From: Paraburkholderia ultramafica
GTDB lineage: Bacteria; Pseudomonadota; Gammaproteobacteria; Burkholderiales; Burkholderiaceae
Assembly (NCBI RefSeq): GCF_902859915.1
Contig: NZ_CADIKK010000028.1
Location: 42,587 to 106,586, forward strand
DNA length: 64,000 nt
Direction of reading: 5' to 3'
The notes below the pieces were generated by a model, which was not told where the DNA came from, ran no database searches, and saw only the letters and a list, made by a program, of their open reading frames with translations. A program made the translations under genes and the position numbers. How positions within the stretch are numbered: position 1 is the first letter of the stretch; each line of letters begins with the position of its first letter. Of the stretch, positions 1 through 9,080 are shown piece after piece.

Positions 1-2085
1 TTGTGTGGCCAAACCCTAGGTCCAGCCCGAGCGCTATCGTGCTTTTGCTAAATACCGGTTCGTTAAACATTTGGTCCTCTCGCAATAGTATTGAAATCGA
101 CAGCAGGTTGGCAACGTCTGAGCATGGGCATTCAATGCTCGGACATTGGCCCGGAAAATGACTCTTCGCGTCTCAGCTGCGGCAAACGCGGCTCCTCATT
201 GGTGTGTCATTGGTAGCTTGCAGGGTGTCTTTCGACACGCAAGCGGGCTTGCAATGGACTCTGCCGTGGTCCCGCTTCACATCCTGAATCGACGACTACA
301 TAAGTGCCCCGCGAACTACTGGTTGAAAGATGATCGGCCTGGAGCCGGCGCGCCCCCGCAGGAGTACGAGTTGCCGCGATACGTTTTCTTACGGGGTTGC
401 ACGTGCGGCCTACGTGCACCCCGTTGATAGCAATGGATTACTTTGAGAGAAATGTTGATGACTGTGCGGTGGCAGTGCAAATGGGGCGAGCGGGATGCTT
501 AAGCTGCATCACGTCGGAAATTGCGGGGCGCCGGCGGCGCTGATATGGGAAGCCCTTTCGGTTGATTGTTCGCGTGACAAGGCAGCAATAAGCGACGCAA
601 TTACCTAGGAATCTGGTTTCCGGAGAGGTGGATGGGAGGGCTGTGCCCGTCCCGCAAGCGGCAGGCGCCGTTCGCGTCGCTGTCGAACGCACTCTTCGCA
701 GATGTGCGATCTGGTGGGGCGTTCAGATCATGCAAAGATCCAAACGCTTTCTCTTCATGTGAGCACGCCTCGGTGCTCTTTCATCGGGTGTTGATCAGAA
801 GACCAACGGCATGCCGGAACACCGGCGTTGGGAATCACGGACAAGATTAACTGATGTGCAACCATTTACGCAATACCCCGGAACCAAAAATTTTTGAAGC
901 ATCAATCTTTGTTGTGGAAGTCGACGTGTCTGTGTTGGTGAATCGGGCTACTTGCCTGCCTGGCAAGCCGCGACGTGTTCCTTACGACGGGATGATCGGG
1001 GAGGGCGAAGTGCCACATAAGTGGAACATAGATCGTGCCATGATGTCGTGGTATAGCAGTGCCGTGCCTGCCCGTGCCGAGAGTCTGGCTTAAGTGCCAC
1101 TTTCAAGCCTGTCGAGCAGATGGTCAGAATTCCTGGCGGACACGGGATCGAACCGCTTGATACCCTCTCCTACAAATCCGCTGGTCGTGCGGGTCCAACT
1201 GGACGTCGGGTTTTTACACGGCTTAGTGGCGCCTTTAGTGACGGTGGGCAACAGAGTCCCGGATCACCATTCAACAGGGGTATCTGCGTATGTGCGGCGC
1301 ATATCATGGCCACTTGCCGGCCCACTCGGTTCAGGCAGGGAGCCGTCCCGCAGCTTGTGAACTCGATCTCTGACGGTAACAACGGACGGGCAACTTTCTA
1401 GAAGGAGGCGCACACCGCTGTTGCGTTTAAGAACCTAGGTGCAGCATGGTAAATTGGTGTGAAACCCTTGCTGGGTAAGGGATGCGCGGAGTTATGGAGC
1501 CGCCCGATGCACCCTGACACAGCCGTATCCGGAATGACTTCACCGACGACTCGTTGATTACATGAACGTCGCTGATTAGGGAGAGCACTGCTCCAGCCGA
1601 TGTACATCCTGAGGTGGAAGAGCGGGCGAAAACGCCGTATCTACCAACGTCCAGCGGCCTAATTGACAATCGAGTGGGGATACTCTTCTTTCAGGCGATT
1701 GATGACGCGTGCGACCGGCTTGACGAAACACCAAAAAGCGAAGAAGACTGTGGTCGAGAATCGATTTCAAGGTGCGCGGCGCCGTTTGCGGAGCCGCTGT
1801 GCGGAAGCCAGTCGCGCGTCGCACGACTGACCGAAATTTCTCGTGAAAGTGGCGCCGACTGATGCGGCGAAAACCAGGTTAGATACTGGTTTCCGTGTGT
1901 CGCCACGAAGTATGGGTAGGATCGTGGGTAGGCGGTGATCGGGCAGGGTGGGAGTCAAACCTGGCAGGGCTGTCCGGGCGGTTGTTGGAGTCGGCTGCCT
2001 TCCGCCACAAGGCTTTGCGGGATTCTGGCGTTTCGAAAAATCCGTGCGTCAGGCTCCGGGTGTGGGTTTGTCTGCCTGAAACCTG
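1..2085. other. Stretch without recognisable genes
   Basis: I see no supported gene here. Open frames are short, overlap on both strands and resemble no family I know. They lack convincing ribosome binding sites and stop codons are frequent in all frames. It reads like decayed or rearranged accessory DNA, in line with the gene fragments that follow. Confidence 0.5.
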
Positions 2086-2086
2086 A

Positions 2087-2362
2087 TACGCGACGGCGCT
2101 GTCCATCGATCCGAATCTGCAGAAAGACTGGCAAGCCGGCAAGAACAGCGCGCCGGCGGCACGGCCTGTCACGTGGAAGAACAAGGCGCTTGGCGCGCTC
2201 GCCAGCATGGCGGTGGTCAAGTTCCAGCTCAAGCGGCTGAGCCAGGGGCGGGAGACGCATCCGCGGGTGTCCCCGCTCAGGGCCCTGCTGTCGCAGCAGT
2301 TGGCAACGGCCTGCCATACCCGGCGCGATCGGCAATGGTCGGCGCGGCGGGCCATGCGCTAG
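2087..2362 (+). pseudogene. Orphan 3' gene remnant, unknown function
   Basis: This is a 91-codon open frame with no start codon near its beginning. A TGA lies directly upstream in frame and a TAG ends it. The translation has normal protein composition (it contains LQKDWQAGK and VVKFQLKRLSQGRE and ends WSARRAMR), unlike the noise around it. It therefore looks like the C-terminal part of a lost gene. I do not recognise the family. It converges on the MXKDX-repeat gene. It could also be a chance open frame favoured by high GC. Confidence 0.35.
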
Positions 2363-2436
2363 ACGGCCTTGCGGCCCTTCGGCACGGAGCGAGGGGCCTG
2401 CGGGTGCGATCCCCGCGTGCTACTCCGCAAGGGCCA

Positions 2437-2703
2437 CTACTGCGGCACCTCGTTGTTCTTTGTTCCATCTTTGTCCATGTTGTCATGGCTTATCGTGTCT
2501 TCCTTCAGCGCGTCTTCCTTCATCCCATCTTTGGCGATACTGTCGGCGCTCGTCGCGTCGTGTTCCGTTGCATCGTTTGCCATGCTCTCCTGACTCACTG
2601 CGTCTTTAGACGCGGGGTCGGGTGACGTACTATCGGCAGCGAAGGCGCCCGCGATCGGCAAAGTCAAGCAGCAGGCGAGAAGGGTGGCGGTAAGCTTGTT
2701 CAT
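2437..2703 (-). CDS. Pentapeptide MXKDX-repeat secreted protein
   Basis: This 88-residue protein has a signal peptide (MNKLTATLLACCLTLPIAGA, cleavage probably after AFA) followed by about ten imperfect five-residue repeats of the x-x-D-x-M/x type (SKDAV, SQESM, AKDGM, KEDAL, DKDGT). That is the signature of the small MXKDX-repeat family common in Burkholderia and Ralstonia. Role unknown; the acidic, low-complexity mature part suggests an extended periplasmic or secreted peptide. The start is supported by AAGGA seven bases upstream of ATG. It stands alone, with remnants on both sides. Confidence 0.75.
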   Translation of the reverse strand: MNKLTATLLACCLTLPIAGAFAADSTSPDPASKDAVSQESMANDATEHDATSADSIAKDGMKEDALKEDTISHDNMDKDGTKNNEVPQ

Positions 2704-3199
2704 GGTGTGATCCTTCAGCGATTCATTAGTGAGGCCGGAAATCTCAAGGGCAGTAGCTCGACGATGCGGACCTCATCTTGCCTCGAACCCGCTGTCACCC
2801 TGGTCGTCCCGATGCCCGCGAGGGGGGCATTCTGTCGTCTCATTCTTGCGTCGGTAATCAACGCGAAGCAGTAGGGATTCCCTCCGATCCGCATGGGTAA
2901 AGACCCGCCATCTATCTAAAGCGCAACGCGTCATCTACGCTGCCCGCCGAATTCGAATAAGTGTCTACGACAGCGCGGTCCGAGCCCATCGTGCCGTCAA
3001 ATGCGTACTCCGACCGGTTTGAAGAACGCCGCTAGGTTGCCCCCTACCCCAAGTGTAGGGGGGTGACCCATCCCAGGCTCCGTCGCTCTTGTCCAGAATC
3101 CAGATACGGGCAGATGTAAAAGCTTGAGCAGCCCGCACTCGCAGTAGAGCATGACGTCCAGCGCGTATCGCGCTGGCTGACCCCTGGGACGGAGGTCAT
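2704..3199. other. Intergenic region ahead of the multicopper oxidase remnant
   Basis: This 496-base stretch carries no gene I can support. It presumably holds the promoters of the divergent MXKDX gene (minus) and the multicopper oxidase remnant (plus). The only structure I see is the inverted repeat at 3041-3061. Confidence 0.5.
3041..3061. repeat. 7-bp perfect inverted repeat, possible operator
   Basis: CCCCTAC and GTAGGGG are separated by 7 bases, about 140 bases ahead of the start of the multicopper oxidase remnant. No run of T follows, so it does not look like a terminator. An operator for that former gene is possible but unproven. Confidence 0.3.
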
Positions 3200-3460
3200 A
3201 TGTTCAGTACCCGCGCATACCTCGGCAGTGTTGCAGCACTGCTGTTACTGCTGTTCGCCATTCCTTCATTCGCCCAGTCGTTCCGGGTGCAATGCCCGCC
3301 AACCACGTCGGCGCATCCGACGGCGCTCCCTGCCGGAGCGCCTGAACCAGCCTACACCGGGCCGTCATACACCGGACAGACTTCCACGTCGACAGGCGTC
3401 ATCAACGGCGCGATCAAGTGCCAGCAGATCTCGGGCGGCGATGGCTACGCAACGATGGGG
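3200..3460 (+). pseudogene. Multicopper oxidase, N-terminal fragment
   Basis: The start is well formed (GGAGG five bases before ATG). A signal peptide (MFSTRAYLGSVAALLLLLFA, then IPSFAQS) is followed by a Pro/Thr-rich segment and CQQISGGDGYATMG, which resembles the beginning of the very large secreted multicopper oxidases of Burkholderia. After about 87 codons the match stops abruptly at about 3460 and the sequence becomes the end of an AraC-type regulator in another frame. The gene has therefore lost its whole copper-binding part. The family call rests on the N-terminus only and is moderate. Confidence 0.5.
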
Positions 3461-3461
3461 G

Positions 3462-3629
3462 CTCATGATCGAACAGAGCCGGCATCCGCTCGAAGTCATC
3501 GCTAAAGAAACCGGCTTTCGCGACCGCCGCCATATGCGCGAGGCGTTCGTGCGCGGGTTTGGCGTTCCGCCCCAGACGGTCCGGCGCGACGCGCGCGTCT
3601 CACAATCACAATTCACACCAACGTCGTGA
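3462..3629 (+). pseudogene. GlxA/AraC-family regulator, C-terminal fragment
   Basis: The frame reads LMIEQSRHPLEVIAKETGFR then RRHMREAFVRGFGVPPQTVR and ends at a TGA. This is the second helix-turn-helix of an AraC/GlxA regulator, truncated at its front where it joins the multicopper oxidase fragment. No start codon or first DNA-binding helix remains, so it cannot make a working regulator. It differs from the intact GlxA regulator at 21077-22108 (which has IKTVAARSGFRSDDLMRRAF), so it is not simply a copy of it. Confidence 0.7.
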
Positions 3630-3813
3630 GGTGCCTTACGTCGATAAGTTGCAGAAATGGTACCCAATTCAGCATTGTTCGTCAGAAAGCGATTCGGCAA
3701 AAGAGCGAAAGGTCGCACTTGTAAACAGTGGAAAGGCTGACATAGCCGAATTCGCTGAGAGCGCGACCCTTTGGGGAGGTGTCGCGCCTCCGGCCGGTGC
3801 GAAGCTCAACCGT

Positions 3814-3908
3814 GCGGCCTCGTCGATGAACACGATCGCCGGGCGAATATCGTTAGCCTCCCGCACGAGGCGTTCCCACGAATCCCGCTGCGCGATAAGG
3901 TCGGTGCC
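3814..3908 (-). pseudogene. AAA+ ATPase fragment (Walker B region)
   Basis: The minus strand reads SWERLVREANDIRPAIVFID followed by EA. It aligns with LWDKLVREARDIRPTIVFID then EADD in the second AAA domain of the ATPase at 4480-6408. About 30 codons remain and both ends are cut. It derives from a paralogue rather than a tandem copy, since several residues differ. A second ATPase of the same kind was therefore once present nearby. Confidence 0.65.
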
Positions 3909-4089
3909 ACCATTCTGGCGCTCGCGTGGGACAAAAGCTGTCTCACGCCAGCGTTGCCGTTAAAGGGATCGAAGCCAGGCCTTGTTGGCAAAGTGCCGCG
4001 AAGTTTTCTTGTCGCGGCGCCTTCTGAACGAACTGGACTTCGAGCAGCTCACCACCACAAAGCACGCCCCGACGTTTACGGTTGCAGAA

Positions 4090-4181
4090 CACACCACATC
4101 TGCATGGGCAGGCGGATCCAAGTACAGACCGATCACATCGGCGGCCTTCGTCTCAAAATCCGGATCTTTGGACACCACGCG
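4090..4181 (-). pseudogene. IS630-family transposase fragment
   Basis: The minus-strand frame reads VSKDPDFETKAADVIGLYLD then PPAHADVVC. This corresponds to the segment just before the first catalytic Asp of IS630-type transposases (xxDPxFxxKxxDIIGLYLxPP). The match ends after about 30 residues and the rest is missing or frameshifted. I could not see terminal repeats. The surrounding 3630-4430 is mosaic DNA with no intact gene. Confidence 0.5.
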
Positions 4182-4433
4182 GGTATCGAGACGATGCGCG
4201 CCAGATGCGTTACACCGTTATAAAAGTCACGCCCAATTGCGCGGCCAATTTGCGGCTGCACCGGAGCCTCGAGCCGTTGGCCGGTTTGCGCCATCAAGGC
4301 CGATGCTGCTATGGGCAATCCCCCCAATGCGTACCTTCCTCGACTGCTCGTCTTCCCGAAGGATACTCATCTCTCAGATGCCCACCTTCTCTTATCGGCC
4401 CAACAGTCTGTCAGATCGAGTCTCGGCTACTAC

Positions 4434-4458
4434 AAAAAAGCGGGCGGCCACCGCCGCC
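4434..4458 (-). terminator. Rho-independent terminator of the AAA+ ATPase gene
   Basis: On the minus strand a GGCGGC-GGTG-GCCGCC hairpin is followed three bases later by six T residues. It lies just downstream of the ATPase stop codon at 4480. Spacing, stem composition and T-run fit an intrinsic terminator closing the 6940-4480 transcription unit. Confidence 0.7.
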
Positions 4459-4479
4459 AGCCCTTTTGCTGCTGCGCCT

Positions 4480-6408
4480 TTACGCCAGTTCCTGCTCGTT
4501 CAGCACCGTACGGGAAGCGTGCTCGACGTCCTCTGGGCGGATCTCGTTGACGCTTTCGCGTAGCGCGCGCACCGCGGCGGCATCGATCGCTTTCTGCATA
4601 ACGGCGTCCGCGTCGGCGATCGAGCGGCCCGCGAGCATATCGAGCAGCCGCGCACGGGTATCCGGCATGATCTCGTAGGTGCTGCCGGCGAGCCTCGTGA
4701 GCTTGGCGCTGGCATAGCGCGCCATGTCCTCGCTGCCGGGCACATCGAACAGGATCTTCTCCTCGAAGCGGCCGCCGCGCAGGGCAGCCGAATCGAACTG
4801 CTCCAGGTGGTTGGTCGCCGCGATGTAGACGATGTCGCGCATCCGGCCAGCGGCGCCGTCCATTGTGGTGAGGACGTTGTTGGTGAGCGTGGCAACGTTC
4901 GAAAACCGCCGGTCGCGCAGGACGTCGTCCGCCTCGTCGATAAAGACGATGGTCGGGCGGATATCGCGCGCCTCGCGCACCAGTTTGTCCCACAACCCGG
5001 GATCGGCGACGATTTTGGCGCCGGTCGTCTCCAGGAACGCGAAGTCGCTTTCCTTGGCGAGCGACCTGCCCGCCTCAGTCTTGCCGGTGCCAGGGGGGCC
5101 GGCAAACACCAACCCGGCAGGAATGCGGCCACCGATCTTCTCGAGGTTGTACACGTTCTTCATCTTGAAAGCGAGGTCGCGCAGCACCTCCCGCGATTGC
5201 TCGGGCATGATGATCTCGTCGATCGGCTTGACGTTCTCCGGCAGCTTGCCCTTGCGCCCTTGCAGCAGGCGCATGGCCTTCATGGCGATATCGAACGTCA
5301 CGCGCCCCGGGCCAAAGGTGCCGTCATTGCGCATTTCCTTGAGCTGCCCACCGAGCGAATCGAGGCGGCTCGCGCTGAAGCCTTCCCAGCGCTCCGCGAG
5401 GTTCGTCAACGTGCCGGTGTAGATGCAGCCCTGGCCGAACGCCGTGTACAGGGTCTTGTTGAGGATCGCCCTGCGGGCCTCGAAGTCGGGCGGGGGCACC
5501 TCGATCTTGTAGTCGAAGCGGCCTTCGCGGATCGATGCGCGGTCCAGGTTGTCGATGAAATTGGTCGCCGCCACCAACACCACCGGCGTGCCACGCAGCG
5601 ACACGATCTCGGTGAGCAGGACGTTGGTCATGTCCTGATCCATCGAGTGCGCACCGCCCGCGTCGCGCGACTTCACGAACGAATCGAATTCGTCGATGAA
5701 CAGCACGCCCGCGCCCTTGCGCCGTGCTTGGTCAAACACCGCCTTGATCTTCTGCGGGGTCTCGTTGACCCACTTGGAGGCGACGTCGCCGTAGGCGATC
5801 GACAGGAACGGCACGTTCAGTTCACCGGCCAGCGCCTCGGCAAACAGGGTCTTGCCGTTGCCCGGCTCGCCAAAGAACAGCATGCCGTTGCGCGATTTAG
5901 CGGCAGGCTGTCCCTGCGGCGTACCCTTGCCCTGATCCTGCAAGGCGAGGATCTCCCTCGCGGCAGCCAGCATGCGCTTTTTGGTCTCGGCCATGCCGAC
6001 GATGGCGCTGAAGTTAAAGCGCGCGCGCTGCACCAGATGATTGAAGGTGTATTCAGGCTGCGGCGGCTGTTTCGGCTGCGCCAGGCCTGACGGCTTTTGG
6101 GGAACCGGCGCTCGCGGCTGTTCAGTGGTGACGGTCGGCCTCGGGAGGGGCTCGTGGATGGCTGGCTCTTGAGAGGCTGTCGAAATAGCAGGCTCAGCAG
6201 AGCCCGCCGGCATCGCGGACATCACCCTAGCGGCGGGAGTCGATGGTGCAGCCTCAATCGGTTGGGCAGGTCCGGTGCGCGCGACGACAGTCGGCGCAGC
6301 GCGCGTGATCTTCGCTTCGAGCGGAACCGTGACAATGCCCCCGTTGATGATAAGTTGGTCCGGCGCGCGGTACGCGCGATACAGCTTCTGAATGCCAAAA
6401 AGATTCAT
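4480..6408 (-). CDS. Tandem-domain AAA+ ATPase
   Basis: This 642-residue protein has two AAA+ modules. It begins MNLFGIQKLYRAYRAP, followed by a Pro/Ala-rich linker (about 35-120). Module 1 has Walker A GEPGNGKT at 180-187 and Walker B LFIDEF near 238. Module 2 has Walker A GPPGTGKT at 437-444 and Walker B IVFIDEADD at 487-494. Arg-rich second-region-of-homology segments (ATNxxxxxD..R.GRFD/E) follow each. Such two-ring ATPases remodel proteins or complexes; the substrate is unknown. I chose the internal ATG at 6408 because GAGGA sits just upstream; the frame stays open to 6531. Two small genes precede it on the same strand and a hairpin terminator follows. A fragment of a paralogue lies at 3814-3908. 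Confidence 0.8.
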   Translation of the reverse strand: MNLFGIQKLYRAYRAPDQLIINGGIVTVPLEAKITRAAPTVVARTGPAQPIEAAPSTPAARVMSAMPAGSAEPAISTASQEPAIHEPLPRPTVTTEQPRAPVPQKPSGLAQPKQPPQPEYTFNHLVQRARFNFSAIVGMAETKKRMLAAAREILALQDQGKGTPQGQPAAKSRNGMLFFGEPGNGKTLFAEALAGELNVPFLSIAYGDVASKWVNETPQKIKAVFDQARRKGAGVLFIDEFDSFVKSRDAGGAHSMDQDMTNVLLTEIVSLRGTPVVLVAATNFIDNLDRASIREGRFDYKIEVPPPDFEARRAILNKTLYTAFGQGCIYTGTLTNLAERWEGFSASRLDSLGGQLKEMRNDGTFGPGRVTFDIAMKAMRLLQGRKGKLPENVKPIDEIIMPEQSREVLRDLAFKMKNVYNLEKIGGRIPAGLVFAGPPGTGKTEAGRSLAKESDFAFLETTGAKIVADPGLWDKLVREARDIRPTIVFIDEADDVLRDRRFSNVATLTNNVLTTMDGAAGRMRDIVYIAATNHLEQFDSAALRGGRFEEKILFDVPGSEDMARYASAKLTRLAGSTYEIMPDTRARLLDMLAGRSIADADAVMQKAIDAAAVRALRESVNEIRPEDVEHASRTVLNEQELA

Positions 6409-6509
6409 GGGTTCCTCGAAAACAGGTTGGGGATGGAGCGACGTACGCTCTTGACTTCTTGTGTCCAGTTTCTCGCGCGACATCGCCAACGCAAGTCGGG
6501 GTCGTGCAA

Positions 6510-6758
6510 TTAGGTCATGTGGTACGTCCATACTGGCAGACCCCAGCGGCGGCGATAAAAGCCGCGTGCCTCGCGACGCCGATAGCGCGGTGCGCGTACG
6601 GGCACGTGACGTTCCACGCGCCGGCGTCCATGAAGTCGCTTCACGCGTTCGCGAAGCTCTTCACGTGCCTCGCGGCGTTTCCATGCCACGGGACGTGCTA
6701 TCCCATCGTTCACTCGGCGCCGGAACTCCTCGAGGGAAATGATGCGACGGAGTTTCAT
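6510..6758 (-). CDS. Small basic protein, unknown function
   Basis: This is an 82-residue protein very rich in Arg (starts MKLRRIISLEEFRRRVNDG; ends YRRRWGLPVWTYHMT). The start is supported by AAGGA six bases upstream. It ends about 100 bases before the AAA+ ATPase start, on the same strand, so co-transcription is likely. I recognise no domain; the basic surface and Trp/Tyr tail could serve nucleic acid or protein binding. It might be an adaptor for the ATPase, which is inference from position only. Confidence 0.5.
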   Translation of the reverse strand: MKLRRIISLEEFRRRVNDGIARPVAWKRREAREELRERVKRLHGRRRVERHVPVRAPRYRRREARGFYRRRWGLPVWTYHMT

Positions 6759-6811
6759 TCGAAATCCTTGTGTAATTGGCGATGGGTCGCGGCACATCGC
6801 GGCCCGCAGAA

Positions 6812-6940
6812 TTATTTGTGGCGCCGCCTGATCCAGCGGGCGAGCAGAATCAGGGGCCGGATGCAGTCAAGGAAGAAGTCTCGGCACTCTTCGACAAAGA
6901 CCTTCCAGAGCGGGGGGCGGTCCATTCTTGTTTTCTCCAT
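6812..6940 (-). CDS. Very small protein with a hydrophobic C-terminal half
   Basis: This 42-codon frame (MEKTRMDRPPLWKVFVEECR, then DFFLDCIRPLILLARWIRRR-HK) ends at TAA. An internal ATG at 6925 has GGAG nine bases upstream and is the likelier start (37 residues). The hydrophobic stretch CIRPLILLARWI followed by RRRHK resembles a membrane-anchored or amphipathic peptide. It lies 53 bases ahead of the small basic gene and the AAA+ ATPase, same strand. Function unknown. Confidence 0.4.
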   Translation of the reverse strand: MEKTRMDRPPLWKVFVEECRDFFLDCIRPLILLARWIRRRHK

Positions 6941-8296
6941 CGGTAGAAGGCGGGCAAGGCGGCCTAAGCCGAATGCCCGAAAGGAACAGTGCGGGCAGGC
7001 GGGACTACCAGACCTTTAATCGATCGCCCGCCCGTCTTGTCGCTGCGAGTTGAATGGCAGTGACAGGACGAGGTTCTCATGGGGTTTGCCAAACGCAAGT
7101 CAACGTCTCGGGCGGATTGCCGGAGTCGAGTAGGGTGGGCGCGCTCTGCTGGGGGCAGCCCGTCTAGCGCAGTAAGGCTGGAAGATCCGGGATTCGAGTC
7201 CGAGCAAACACCGGGCATCAACGTCAGGGGCGGTCGCCGTAGCGTCGCCAATACAGCAGGGGGCACAATGCGTATTGGCGTTCCCAGATCTCACACGCGG
7301 CGCGGTCCGGAGCCGTTCTACCGCAGGCCCGCGCGGCGTCTATGGCTCTAGTTCTGTGTGGCGCGGGTGTCTTACGTCGAGGCCAACGGCTTCTAATATT
7401 TGCATCTTGGTCGCTCGCCAATCGCGTCGTTTCGTGCCTGCATTCTGTGCAATACGTTAGAAGCGAATCAGCGGAAACCCAATATAGAAACGGTTTGCCC
7501 CGTTCATTCCTCGGGTGCATGGGGTGGAGGTACGCTATGGGGCAGTAGTCAACTCTCCGGACACCGGATACGGTTACCGTGGTTACCCCGCAGTTCTGGC
7601 CGGTCGCAAAGAGGTGTGTGTTTTTCTGACTTAAGATAGAAAACACTGTTCACATATACAGCATCTCGCCCGACCGCCAAGCCTTATAACACCGTGGTCT
7701 CCCATCAAAAGGCTGTACTGAACCGCCCCGGGTTTGGTGGAGGCTCCAACTCTTGAGAGTGATTCATCGTGTTTTGCCCGACCCCGAAGGATGAAGCACA
7801 CGACTTCCGGAAATTTCCCATCTGGGGGCCTCACGAAAAGAATCGGGAAACAGGTCTGCGTAGCGCAACTTCTAGCCGCCGCGTCCGCTGCACGTCTTCT
7901 CGCAGCGTTGCAGACAGCTGCAGCGCAAAGCGTTTGAAGTTGACTGCATTGGAGGCGGATGCGAGATCCACAACCATACGACAACGACGCTACCGCTCAA
8001 TCTCAGCCTTGCAACCGTCATTGAGACCAGCGCCCGATTGCCCTTGTCGGGTCGAAAGAGACTTTCAACGACCCTGCGCGAACGATCCATGCATAGCTCC
8101 GTAAGTTCCTGGGTAGTTTGCGATTCCGTTGCGGTTGGCGCGTCAACTCGCGATCGCAGACATAGTGTCTGCGTCAACGCGCGCAATGCAACTGCACGAA
8201 CTTGCGGAGCGATCGGGGCTGAACTGCTACAAAAATCCTGGACAGAAATGAGTGTTAGTGTTTCGACGCGCGTTTCCCTTTTGAGGGAGGTTGGCG
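6941..8296. other. Stretch without recognisable genes
   Basis: I find no supported coding region in these 1.36 kb. Open frames are short and mutually overlapping. The part near 6950-7080 may hold the promoter of the small genes and the ATPase. A tRNA-like T-arm near 7175-7200 was examined and rejected. Confidence 0.45.
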
Positions 8297-8577
8297 ATGA
8301 AACGCAAACGGTACCCGGCGGAGCAGATCGTGGCCGTGCTCAAATCACAGTTCCGCCTGCTTGCCAGTGGCGGATCTGCAGCGTCAGCTGGGGATCTCCG
8401 AGCAGAAGTTTTTACCAGTGGAAGAAGCAGTATGCGGGACTGGAATCGAACCAGCTCCGCGAACTGAAGCAGTTACAGGACGAGAATGCGCGGCTCAAGA
8501 AGCTGGTTGCTGAGCTCGGCCTGGACAAGGCGATCCTGCAGGACATTGCTGTAAGAAAGTGGCCCCGCCCGCGCTGA
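8297..8577 (+). pseudogene. IS3-family transposase OrfA, frameshifted
   Basis: It starts as MKRKRYPAEQIVAVLK with GGGAGG about eight bases before ATG. It leaves frame inside the helix-turn-helix region, and the correct reading resumes as YQWKKQYAGLESNQLRELKQ, ending DIAVRKWPRPR. An extra base near 8410 (TTTT instead of TTT) explains one shift and a second lies upstream. The leucine-zipper region of OrfA is visible. OrfB is entirely missing; an intron reverse transcriptase fragment follows directly. The element cannot transpose. Confidence 0.8.
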
Positions 8578-8589
8578 AGAGGCAGGCAG

Positions 8590-9075
8590 TGAACATTTGT
8601 CGTGATACTCGCGCACAAGGACGATGCGGAGCGTGTCTTGCGGGTGCTGGGAAAGCGACTGGGCAAGTATGGACTGGAACTACATCCGGACAAAACCCAG
8701 ATGATTGATTTCCGCTTCCAACCTCAATCCGGCCAAGGCGATCATCAGGAGCCGTTGGCTACGACCTTCAACTTCCTCGGGTTCACCCACGTGTGGGTGA
8801 CCTCGGAGAAGGGCAGGGCCATGGTGCGGCAGTTGACCGCCAAAATTCGCGTCGCGCGTACACTCAAAGTAATCAGCCGTGTCTGCCGCGCTATGCGGAA
8901 CCGGCCGCTTCGCGATCAGCACCAGCGCCTGAGTCGGATGCTCAAGGGGCACTATGCCTACTTTGGCATCAGCGGGAACTATGAGCGCCTGGCGAGCCTG
9001 CCGTATCAGGTCGCACGCATCTGGCGCAAGTGGTTGTCGCGCAGGTCGAACGAACGCTCCATGCCATGGGTTGCC
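8590..9075 (+). pseudogene. Group II intron reverse transcriptase/maturase, C-terminal fragment
   Basis: It reads TFVVILAHKDDAERVLRVLG, then KYGLELHPDKTQM, then FNFLGFTHVW, followed by a maturase-type region (RPLRDQHQRLSRMLKGHYAY, then FGISGNYERL and WRKWLSRRSNERSMPW). These are the end of the RT palm/thumb and the domain X of group II intron-encoded proteins. The catalytic YADD half is missing and the tail runs into the indolepyruvate oxidoreductase remnant. I did not locate intron RNA domains V/VI. Confidence 0.8.
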
Positions 9076-9080
9076 TTCAC

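Noticed and set aside
1135..1165. tRNA-like T-arm on the minus strand (GGTTCGATCC context followed by CCGCCA)
   Set aside because: No matching acceptor, D or anticodon arms could be found upstream on that strand, and the T-stem pairs only in part.
4807..6090. 427-codon plus-strand open frame
   Set aside because: It lies fully inside the AAA+ ATPase gene on the other strand, is rich in Arg, His and Val in the manner of antisense GC-rich frames, and resembles no family.
7170..7215. Possible tRNA 3' part (GGGATTCGAGTCC)
   Set aside because: The stem bases around the loop do not pair and no cloverleaf or CCA end can be drawn.
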